Part shown: one piece after another, positions 25,934-33,249 of the stretch
Position numbering within the stretch: position 1 is the stretch's first letter
How the letters are laid out: each line of letters opens with the position of its first letter
Assembly (NCBI RefSeq): GCF_000166135.1
Contig: NC_014666.1
Location: 4,402,001-4,466,000 of the forward strand
Length of the DNA stretch: 64,000 nt
Direction: 5' to 3'
From: Pseudofrankia inefficax
GTDB taxonomy: Bacteria; Actinomycetota; Actinomycetes; Frankiales; Frankiaceae
Position numbers and translations under genes: made by a program
Notes under the pieces: generated by a model
What the model saw: only the letters and a program-made list of their open reading frames with translations
Told to the model about the DNA's origin: nothing
The model's database searches: none

Positions 25934-26020
25934 CGGCGGTCTCCTGGTTGAGCACGAGGGAATGTCTGGGGCGCTGGCCGACGGGCCGGAAGCGTCTCGA
26001 TCACGGCACCCCGACTTTAG

Positions 26021-26030
26021 GAACATGTTC
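26021..26030. promoter_or_regulatory. Palindrome in the TetR/cupin-MFS divergent region
   Basis: GAACATGTTC is a perfect 10-bp palindrome next to a TAAAGT-like -10 on the minus strand (26019-26014). It is a candidate operator for the divergent TetR regulator. A second, looser symmetric stretch (CTCGAT ... TCGAG) lies at about 26040-26065. Confidence 0.3.
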
Positions 26031-26131
26031 GAAAAGTAGCTCGATGCTCGATCGGATGTCGAGAGCGGGGCGTCGGAACGTGACCCAGGACACTCGGTCG
26101 GGCCGCGGGCGGGCCGGGGCATGATGGGCGC

Positions 26132-26806
26132 GTGAAGCCCTCAGTGCCGCCGGCCCCGGCACCCGGACGGATGGGACGCCCACCCCGCACCTCCCGCGTC
26201 GAGATCATGGCCGCGGCCCGCCACCTGATCGACCGGGACGGCTGGGAGAAGCTGACGATGCGTCGGCTCGCCGCCGAGGTGGGCACCGCGCCGACGACGC
26301 TCTACCACCACGTGCGCGACAAGGACGATCTGCTCACCCAGCTACTGGACGACTACGCCGACCGGATGCCTCGCCCGGCCATGCCCCTTGACCCGCGCGA
26401 ACGCGTCATCACGGCCGCGACCGTCATCCGGGACACGCTGGCCGCCTGGCCCTGGGTCGTCGAAGTGCTGACCCGGGACGACCAGGTGGGCCGCGCGGCA
26501 CTGTGGATGGTCGAGACGGTGCTCGCGGGCGCGGTCGAGTGCGGATGCTCCCCCGAACAGGCCGTCGACCTGTACCGGAGCATCTGGTACTACACCGCCG
26601 GCGAGATCCTCATCCGGGCCACTCGCGGCCGTGACAGGCCGGACAGCTCCCGCCCGGGCTCGCGGGACGACCGGATCCGGGCGGTCGACGCCGCCGAGCT
26701 GCCGCACCTGGCGGCGTTGGCGGACCGTTGGGCCAGCCTGACCAGCCGGGACACCTACGCCCTGGGCCTGCGCAGCCTCGTCGACGGATTCCTCCAGGCC
26801 CTGTGA
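26132..26806 (+). CDS. TetR family transcriptional regulator
   Basis: 224 residues from GTG 26132. Helix-turn-helix near residues 25-70 (VEIMAAARHLIDRDGWEKLTMRRLAAEVGTAPTTLYHHV). The C-terminal domain resembles the TetR/TetR_C group (WPWVVEVLTRDD, GCSPEQAVDLYRSIWYYTAGE). It is divergent from the cupin-MFS pair, the classic layout for a drug-responsive repressor of an efflux pump. The ligand cannot be inferred. Confidence 0.92.
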   Translation: MKPSVPPAPAPGRMGRPPRTSRVEIMAAARHLIDRDGWEKLTMRRLAAEVGTAPTTLYHHVRDKDDLLTQLLDDYADRMPRPAMPLDPRERVITAATVIRDTLAAWPWVVEVLTRDDQVGRAALWMVETVLAGAVECGCSPEQAVDLYRSIWYYTAGEILIRATRGRDRPDSSRPGSRDDRIRAVDAAELPHLAALADRWASLTSRDTYALGLRSLVDGFLQAL

Positions 26807-26874
26807 AGGCAACGGTTCGTCCACCACGGGTTCCGTAGAGTTGCGATCAGTGGCGCGGGTCCGGAAGGCGGTGG

Positions 26875-28506
26875 GTGGTGGTCCGCTCGTTCAACACGAC
26901 GGGGCCGTGTGTGCTGAGCGATCACTACATGATCCCGGCCTCGGCGCGGCTACCCGAAGTCCCTGATCTCGTTGAGCACAGCAAGTATTTCGTCTTGCAC
27001 GCTCCCCGCCAGACGGGCAAGACGACGGCGCTGCGTGCGCTGGCAGCCGAACTGACCGCGGGTGGCCGCTATGCGGCCGTGGTGCTGTCGATGGAGGCTG
27101 GCCAGCCTTGGACGGACGATATCGGTGCGGCGACTCGAGCGATCCTGACGGGCGCCGGTCGAACGGCACGAATCAACCTGCCGGCCGATCTGCGTCCACC
27201 GCCCTGGCCGAACAGCTGGGACGAAGGCCTGCTCTCGGACGCGTTCGCCGTCTGGGCGGAGGCCTGTCCGCGTCCGCTGGTCCTTTTCCTCGATGAGATC
27301 GACTCTCTGGGCGGGCGCACCCTGCTCAGTGTGCTTCGTCAACTGCGTGACGGTTTCGCCGACCGCCCCACCGGTTTTCCGGCGTCGGTGGCGCTCTGTG
27401 GGCTACGCGACGTCCGTGACTGCCACTCCCGTGAGATCGCTTCGCGATCCCTCGGGTCCCCGGAGGTGGCATCTGGTGGCGACCCGACCACCCTGACGTC
27501 GCCGAGTCCGTTCAACATTGCGGTGGCGTCCCTGCGGCTGAGTGATTTCACCCTTGATGAGGTCCAGGAACTCTACGGCCAGCACACGACGGAGACCGGT
27601 CAGCGGTTCACTCCGCAAGCGGTGGAATATGCCTATGCGTTGACGATGGGCCAGCCGTGGCTGGTCAACGCTCTTGCCTACGAGATCATTAATCGCATGG
27701 CGGTCCCGGCGGCGAGGTCGATCACTAACGACGATGTCGACGAGGCGGCCGAGCGGATCATCGTGGCGCGGGCGACCCATGTGGACTCTCTGCTCGACAA
27801 GCTCCGAGACCGTCGGGTACGGCGGATCATCGAACCCATCCTCGCCGGCACGGAGGTTCGCTTCGACCCTTTCGCCGACGACCTCGCCTACACCGTGGAC
27901 CTTGGCCTGGTCCGACGGACCGCCTCGACGGTGGAGATCGCCAACCCCATCTACCGGAACGTGATCACCCGAGTTCTGGCCGACGGACTCTTCGAAGGCG
28001 TCGTCGGAGCGCCTCAGTCGCGATCGTTCGTGCTGCCCGACGGGCGACTCGACCTGGACGGGCTGCTCGCGCGTTTCGCCGAGTTCTGGCACAACAGCGA
28101 GGACCTCCTCCAGGCCGACGTGCCCTACCGAGAGGTGACCCCGCACGTCACCCTGCTCGGCTATCTTGACCGCGCGATAAATGGCAGCGGTTTCGTCGAC
28201 CGGGAGTACGGCGTCGGCCGCGGCGCCCTCGACCTGCTCATCCGCTGGAACCACACCGGACCCGAGGGCAAGCCCGTCGTCCAGCGCCAAGCCCTCGAGG
28301 TCAAGACCCACCGCCCAGGCGACCCCGACCCAACCTTTGCCGGTATCAGCCAGCTGGACGGCTACCTGCTACGCCTCGGCCTCCCCGACGGCCATCTTGT
28401 GATCTTCGACCAGCGCCCCGCCGAACGGAAACGCGTCGCCACCGAGCTTGGCGCCCAAACCACAACGAGCCCCAGCGGGCGAACCATCACGACTGTGCGT
28501 ATCTGA
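26875..28506 (+). CDS. AAA_35-type ATPase with C-terminal PD-(D/E)XK-like segment
   Basis: 543 residues from GTG 26875 (GGAAGG upstream). Walker A is APRQTGKTTALRAL (~45-58), Walker B PLVLFLDEIDSLGG (~138-150), and a later sensor-like SVALCGLRDVR. The middle is helical (TMGQPWLVNALAYEIINR), as in STAND-like ATPases of the 'AAA-like domain' group. Near the C-terminus GALDLLIRWN and ALEVKTHRPGD give the D...ExK pattern of a PD-(D/E)XK nuclease core. Such proteins are often mobile, multi-copy and linked to defence or toxin functions, but the role is unknown. Its start and leader recur as a fragment at 17535. It sits just left of the 56-bp direct repeat. Confidence 0.8.
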   Translation: MVVRSFNTTGPCVLSDHYMIPASARLPEVPDLVEHSKYFVLHAPRQTGKTTALRALAAELTAGGRYAAVVLSMEAGQPWTDDIGAATRAILTGAGRTARINLPADLRPPPWPNSWDEGLLSDAFAVWAEACPRPLVLFLDEIDSLGGRTLLSVLRQLRDGFADRPTGFPASVALCGLRDVRDCHSREIASRSLGSPEVASGGDPTTLTSPSPFNIAVASLRLSDFTLDEVQELYGQHTTETGQRFTPQAVEYAYALTMGQPWLVNALAYEIINRMAVPAARSITNDDVDEAAERIIVARATHVDSLLDKLRDRRVRRIIEPILAGTEVRFDPFADDLAYTVDLGLVRRTASTVEIANPIYRNVITRVLADGLFEGVVGAPQSRSFVLPDGRLDLDGLLARFAEFWHNSEDLLQADVPYREVTPHVTLLGYLDRAINGSGFVDREYGVGRGALDLLIRWNHTGPEGKPVVQRQALEVKTHRPGDPDPTFAGISQLDGYLLRLGLPDGHLVIFDQRPAERKRVATELGAQTTTSPSGRTITTVRI

Positions 28507-28550
28507 CGGGCCTGCCACAGCCCGCGGAATTGAGCTCGGCCAGGAACCTT

Positions 28551-28606
28551 GGTCAGCCGGCGAGGCCGAGGTCGCGCAGCGCCTTGCGGTAGGCGACGCC
28601 GAGGGC
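28551..28606. repeat. Left copy of 56-bp direct repeat (severed Rieske oxygenase tail)
   Basis: Identical at 55 of 56 positions to 35523-35578. It encodes, on the minus strand, the last 17 codons and stop of a Rieske oxygenase (ALGVAYRKALRDLGLAG, with Leu for Phe). Upstream codons here are unrelated to the oxygenase, so it is a detached tail. It is the candidate attachment-site copy at the left border of the kinase-methyltransferase-NurA-HerA interval. Confidence 0.8.
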
Positions 28607-28872
28607 CCACATGCCCCGACCAAGTCTCCGGGCGCGGGCGGCCATGGAGCGAGGCCGCTGAACCGTATCGGTCCGGCGCGGTGAGCTGCTGGTAAGTCGA
28701 GGAGCTGATCGAGGGTGTCGTCGGTCAGGACGCGGGCGGTCCATGCCGTTAGCCAGCGGGGCGATCCGCTGCTGCGCGACCAGTGAGTCACTGCGCACGG
28801 GATGTAGTCGAGTATTTCATCGTTGAGTGGTCGTAATGGTGCGTATTGTCAGGTGGCAGGCGGTAACAGGCT
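28607..28872. other. Non-coding border region before the kinase gene
   Basis: A short minus-strand frame (28553-28798, 81 codons) ends in the oxygenase tail but its body is Arg/Ser-rich and unrelated; I regard it as non-functional. Just before the kinase is a weak promoter-like pair, TTGAGT (28823-28828) and TATTGT (28844-28849), with a short 15-nt spacer. The stretch 28800-28850 is noticeably less GC-rich. Confidence 0.4.
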
Positions 28873-30687
28873 ATGAGCGTAGGGGAGTCTGTGGAGAGCA
28901 CACCACCTGGCACGTCGGCACCTGCCTGGGCCGCGGCCTTCTCTCGTCTCGACTCGCAGGACCCCCGGACGATCAGCGGGTATCTGCTCAGAGCCCGGAT
29001 CGGCGCGGGCGGGATGGGCGCGGTGTATCTCTCCTACACCCCCGGCGGGAGGCCCGTCGCCGTCAAGGTCGCTCGCCCGGAGTTCGCCTCCGACCCGGAG
29101 TTCCGCCGCCGCTTCGAGAAGGAGGTGAAGATCGCCCAGCGCGTTCAGGGCCTCTACACGGTCCCGGTCGTCGACTTCGATCCGAATGCGACACTTCCCT
29201 GGCTGGCCACGGCGTACGTGCCCGCGCCCTCGCTCGCCTCAGCTGTGGCGCGGCAGGGTCCGTTGCCCAAGGAGACCGTACTCGTGATGGTCGCCGGGGT
29301 TGCCGAGGCACTGCAGTCCATCCACGCAGCCGGGGTCATCCACCGTGATCTGAAGCCCGGCAACGTCCTGCTCGCCGCGGACGGACCCCGAGTCATCGAT
29401 TTCGGGATCTCGCGAGCAGTCGAGGCCACCTCAGCGGCCTTGACGGCAACCGGCGCGCGAGTCGGCACACCCGCCTTCATGGCCCCTGAGCAGGTGCGCG
29501 GAAAGGTCCTCGGGCCGGCCGGCGACCTGTTCTCTCTCGGTTCCACCGCCTACTACGCGGTGACGGGTGAGTTCCCGTTCGGCGGGGACGCGGCGGTCTT
29601 CCACCGCATCACGCAGGAACAGCCCGACTGGGAGAGCTGCCCCGACGAGCTGCGACCGCTGCTGGAACGCTGCATCGAGAAGGACCCGGAGTCCCGGCCC
29701 ACCCCCGCCGAGCTGATCGAGATGTGCCGGGCGGCCTCCACCGACGAACGGCTGCGCATCGGCGACGGCTGGCTTCCCGCGACAGTGCACGCCGACCTCA
29801 CCCGCTACGCGCTTACCGAGGCGGCGCCGTCCCTGGCAGTAGATCCGACGCCGGCTCCTACGCCAGTAGCGAGTCAGCCGATGGCCGGGCCCGCCCCTTG
29901 GCCGTTCCAGCCGCCCGTCCCGCCGCAGCAGGGCTACGTCCCACGACAGCAAGGCTACGTGCCGCCGCTGCAGGTCCCCCGCCCGTGGTCACCAGCCGTG
30001 CCGCCGCACCCGCGCCGCCCGTTCCGCTGGACCTCGCCGTTGGTTCTGGGCGCGGTGGGCGGCGCGTTGGTACTGGTCCTCCTGATCGTCCTGATCGCCA
30101 GCCTGGGCAACGGGGCGGGCGGCGGGGACAACGCCACCAACCGGCCCGGCGCCACGACCGTCGCCGCCCCGCCGTCGGACGGAGCCGGCGCTGACGGCGG
30201 AGCCGCCAGTCCGTCCAGCTCGGCGGTCGTCCAGAGCGTGCCGCCCGCCCCGCTCGACAGCTATCTCGCGGATCTGGATGTCGTGCAGCGTGATCTGGGA
30301 TATGCCGGCAACGAAGACGCGGGGGATGCCACGATCAGTGGCGTTACCTACGTCCACAGCGTGCGGCTCACCGCCCGGTACGGCCCGTATGACGGCGACA
30401 GTAAGGTTTCCGTATACGTGGAATACGATCTCGGGCGCCACTACGCCCGGTTCCGCGCGACCGTGGGACTCGCGGACCAGGCGACGAGCGGCACGGTCTA
30501 CGAGATCGCAATCGCTGGCGACGGCCGCTCGCTGTTTTCACGGACTGTCCAGCTTGGCGACTCCGTCCCCGTCGACCTCGACATCACCGGCGTCCTGCGA
30601 CTACGCCTGACCTTGACCAAAGTGCAGGCCGACACCGAGGACAGATCGGTCGCCGTATTCGGCGACGCTAGGATCACCGCCGGCTAG
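28873..30687 (+). CDS. Transmembrane Ser/Thr protein kinase with NPCBM-like ectodomain
   Basis: 604 residues from ATG 28873 (GTG 28891 after AGGGGAG is an alternative). The PknB-type kinase domain spans ~35-290: glycine loop IGAGGMGAVY, Lys65 in VAVKVARPE, catalytic HRDLKPGNVLL (157-) and DFGISRA (176-), GTPAFMAPEQ. A Pro/Gln-rich juxtamembrane stretch (PPQQGYVPRQQGYVPP) leads to one membrane helix (~384-410). The outer ~140 residues (VTYVHSVRLTARYGPYDGDSKVSVYVEYD) look like an NPCBM/NEW2 carbohydrate-binding-type module. It should sense an outside ligand and phosphorylate cytoplasmic targets. First gene inside the repeat-flanked interval. Confidence 0.88.
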   Translation: MSVGESVESTPPGTSAPAWAAAFSRLDSQDPRTISGYLLRARIGAGGMGAVYLSYTPGGRPVAVKVARPEFASDPEFRRRFEKEVKIAQRVQGLYTVPVVDFDPNATLPWLATAYVPAPSLASAVARQGPLPKETVLVMVAGVAEALQSIHAAGVIHRDLKPGNVLLAADGPRVIDFGISRAVEATSAALTATGARVGTPAFMAPEQVRGKVLGPAGDLFSLGSTAYYAVTGEFPFGGDAAVFHRITQEQPDWESCPDELRPLLERCIEKDPESRPTPAELIEMCRAASTDERLRIGDGWLPATVHADLTRYALTEAAPSLAVDPTPAPTPVASQPMAGPAPWPFQPPVPPQQGYVPRQQGYVPPLQVPRPWSPAVPPHPRRPFRWTSPLVLGAVGGALVLVLLIVLIASLGNGAGGGDNATNRPGATTVAAPPSDGAGADGGAASPSSSAVVQSVPPAPLDSYLADLDVVQRDLGYAGNEDAGDATISGVTYVHSVRLTARYGPYDGDSKVSVYVEYDLGRHYARFRATVGLADQATSGTVYEIAIAGDGRSLFSRTVQLGDSVPVDLDITGVLRLRLTLTKVQADTEDRSVAVFGDARITAG

Positions 30688-30835
30688 CAGGCACGAGTAA
30701 AGGGGCGGACGTGCTGGTGACGGTACATTGCTTCGTTATCCGCCATGCGACGCGGGAACAACCGCCTGAGTATCTAGCCTGCCGGGGCGCAGAACCCAGA
30801 ACCCGGACGTCACGGTCTCAGCAGACTGATAACCC

Positions 30836-31966
30836 GTGGCGGTGACCCTACCGGCCCCTTCCGCCGGCTGGACCGAGGACGCACTGCGGCTGAACGCCGT
30901 CTGCCCGTACTACACAATGTTTCCACTGGATTTTCCGCTCCAGCACCTTGCCGCTCGTCCCGGCATCAGTCGCGTGCTCGACCCATTCTGTGGGCGGGGA
31001 ACGACGCTGTATGCGGCCCGCCTTGCCGGTGTGCCCGCCGTCGGCATCGATATCAGTCCAGTCGCGGCTGCTATCGCCCAGGCCAAGCTCATCGAGATCA
31101 CACCCCGTGCGGTGGTCCGTCTTGCTCGGCAGATTCTTGATGGTGGACAACACGGTGACGCACCTGAAGGTGAGTTCTGGCGTTGGTGCTACGAGCGGGA
31201 GACGCTGGTTGAGCTGGTCGCATTGCGCGGTGCGCTTATGAAAGCTGAGACACCGACGGCCGCGATGCTGCGGGCGGTGCTGCTCGGTATTCTTCACGGC
31301 CCGCGAAACAAGAGACTGCCTTCCTACCTGTCGAATCAGATGCCACGCACGTACGCGGCCAAGCCGTCCTACGCGGTGACCTTTTGGAAGAAGCGTGGTC
31401 TGGAACCCGCGCGAGTCCCGGCTCTCGAGGTCATCGAACGGCGGGCCGGATACCTGCTGGCCGCGACGCCGCCTCCGTCTGGTGGGAAGGTTTATCTCGG
31501 CGACTGCGCCGAGACGCTGAGTGGGCTGCGCCAGCGCTTTGACCTAGTAGTCACATCCCCTCCCTACTACGGCATGCGTACGTACATGGCGGACCAGTGG
31601 CTGCGCTCCTGGTTCCTTGGCGGGCCGCCGGACGTTTCCTACGGCACCCAGGGGCAGATTGCCCGTCAGCCGAACCAGGACGCGTTCGTCCAGGCGCTCG
31701 CCGCCGTATGGGCGGCCGCGGCGCGGCGCTGCCGCCAGGGCGCCCGGCTCGCGGTTCGCTTCGGCGCTCTGCCCTCGGCCAGCGTCGACCCGGAGAAAAT
31801 GCTGGTGCGATCGGTGAGAGCGGCGAAGGCAGGCTGGATCGTCAGGGAGGTCCGACCCGCCGGCACGCCGCCGAAGCGCGTTAGGCAGGCGGCGCAGTTC
31901 GGCCGGGCGGGCGCCGCCGTCGACGAGGTCGATGTGGTGGCCGAACTGATCGGGCTGCCTCGGTAG
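30836..31966 (+). CDS. DNA methyltransferase (N6-adenine/N4-cytosine type)
   Basis: 376 residues from GTG 30836 (GTG 30842 also possible; no clear ribosome-binding site). SAM-binding motif I is VLDPFCGRGTT (48-57) followed by the acidic VGIDIS. The catalytic motif IV is VTSPPYYGMRTY (~238-249), the (S/D)PPY form used by exocyclic-amine methyltransferases. Here motif I precedes motif IV, whereas in beta-class enzymes that use these motif variants the order is reversed. It is first of three same-strand genes with the NurA-like and HerA genes, and would mark host DNA if this is a restriction-like system. No separate specificity subunit is seen. Confidence 0.85.
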   Translation: MAVTLPAPSAGWTEDALRLNAVCPYYTMFPLDFPLQHLAARPGISRVLDPFCGRGTTLYAARLAGVPAVGIDISPVAAAIAQAKLIEITPRAVVRLARQILDGGQHGDAPEGEFWRWCYERETLVELVALRGALMKAETPTAAMLRAVLLGILHGPRNKRLPSYLSNQMPRTYAAKPSYAVTFWKKRGLEPARVPALEVIERRAGYLLAATPPPSGGKVYLGDCAETLSGLRQRFDLVVTSPPYYGMRTYMADQWLRSWFLGGPPDVSYGTQGQIARQPNQDAFVQALAAVWAAAARRCRQGARLAVRFGALPSASVDPEKMLVRSVRAAKAGWIVREVRPAGTPPKRVRQAAQFGRAGAAVDEVDVVAELIGLPR

Positions 31967-32087
31967 GCGGGTGGTGTGACCATTTCCCGTCGTTCGCCGC
32001 CGGAATGTCGGTGTTTCGTGCCATGCTGTGCTTACGCGGCGACAAACCGCTCGTCCGTGACGGTTCGGGTGCGCCGTTGGGGGACAT

Positions 32088-33206
32088 ATGTTCGACGCGG
32101 ACCAGATTGGCCAACTCAGGCGCCTGATCGGGGAACAGGTCGAGGCCGGTCGTGCGGAGCTCGACACGCTGGTCGAACAGACGCGCGGCATGAAGGTCAC
32201 GGCGATCAGGCCCAGGGTCGCGACGTCGGTGGCGTTGATGGCCTCCGACGGAGGCAACAACAAGGTCGCCTTCAACCCGTTCTACCTTCAGGTCATCCGC
32301 GTGGTCGACTCCAATGGCAAGGAACTGTGCCTGGAAGTCGTCTCCCCGTTGTCGGACATCGCGGAGCTCGGGCGGCGCCAGTTCGACGAGAGCGGCAGCC
32401 CGCGTACCGCGCTGGGCCGGATGATGAACGATCTGGGGACCCAGAGCCTGCGCGAGCTGTCTCCCATGATGTCGGGGAGATCGCCCAGCTGGGTGCTCGT
32501 GTTCCGTGACCTATGTGAGTGGGCCACGCTGTATGACCTCGTGTGCTACCGCGACTACGCGGCCGATACGCTGATTGTCCGCGACGGCCTGCTACGCAGC
32601 AAGATTTTCCATGGCGACCTGTTCGTGCGGATGGGCGAGCGGATATACGCCGCCATCGAGCGGGTTCGTCGCGAGGACCGGCGCCGGATCTGGCTCGTCG
32701 GGCTCGCCAAGAAGACCCAGGTTCTGGAGTACTATCGGCTGGCGATCTCATTGTGCGGCGTGTTCGACAACGGCGTGCCCTGCTTCTCCAGGGTTCCCGA
32801 GACGATGCTCGAGAAGGCATACGTCTGGGATGAATACACCCGCGACGTGAGCGACGACTCCCGGGGGGAGAAGCCGAAATTCAGCATCGGTTCGATGTAT
32901 TTCGTGCGCTTCGGCCCGTATTCCGGAGACCCCATCTGGACTGTCGACCTGATGGCCCGCCAGGATGGGGATGCGCAGGCCATCTTCGGATACCTGCAGG
33001 CTGACGCGGTCGCCGGCTTCCCTATTCCATTCTACCCCGACTGCATCCAGCAGGCCGACGCGTTCTCGCGTGTCGCGGACCTCGACCTTGATCTCATCGA
33101 GGATCACCTGGTCGACGCCATCCGCGACCAGGTCGGCGGCGCGAAGGCCCCGGTCGTCGACGCCCTTCGGCTGGCCTCCGACGTAGCGGCCCGCCGCTAC
33201 GAGTAA
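32088..33206 (+). CDS. NurA-like nuclease (RNase H-like fold)
   Basis: 372 residues, ATG 32088 with GGGGGA just before it. The NurA pattern is present: first catalytic Asp in ALMASDGGNN (D54), second in TLIVRDGLLRSKIF (D166), conserved Lys in LVGLAKKTQ (K208/K209), and a late acidic/aromatic element PFYPDCIQQAD (~315-323). NurA is a Mn2+-dependent 5'-3' exonuclease and single-strand endonuclease that works as a dimer on the HerA hexamer in archaeal end resection. The gene order with HerA 43 bp downstream supports the assignment. Overall similarity is judged by motif and context only. Confidence 0.72.
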   Translation: MFDADQIGQLRRLIGEQVEAGRAELDTLVEQTRGMKVTAIRPRVATSVALMASDGGNNKVAFNPFYLQVIRVVDSNGKELCLEVVSPLSDIAELGRRQFDESGSPRTALGRMMNDLGTQSLRELSPMMSGRSPSWVLVFRDLCEWATLYDLVCYRDYAADTLIVRDGLLRSKIFHGDLFVRMGERIYAAIERVRREDRRRIWLVGLAKKTQVLEYYRLAISLCGVFDNGVPCFSRVPETMLEKAYVWDEYTRDVSDDSRGEKPKFSIGSMYFVRFGPYSGDPIWTVDLMARQDGDAQAIFGYLQADAVAGFPIPFYPDCIQQADAFSRVADLDLDLIEDHLVDAIRDQVGGAKAPVVDALRLASDVAARRYE

Positions 33207-33249
33207 GCCGTCCCTGCCTGGTCCTTTGACCTGTGGAGAGCGAACCGCC

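Noticed and set aside
28553-28798. 81-codon minus-strand frame ending in the Rieske tail as a real gene
   Set aside because: Only the last 17 codons match anything; the rest is Arg/Ser-rich and unrelated to the oxygenase, so it is read as a severed tail with a chance frame.
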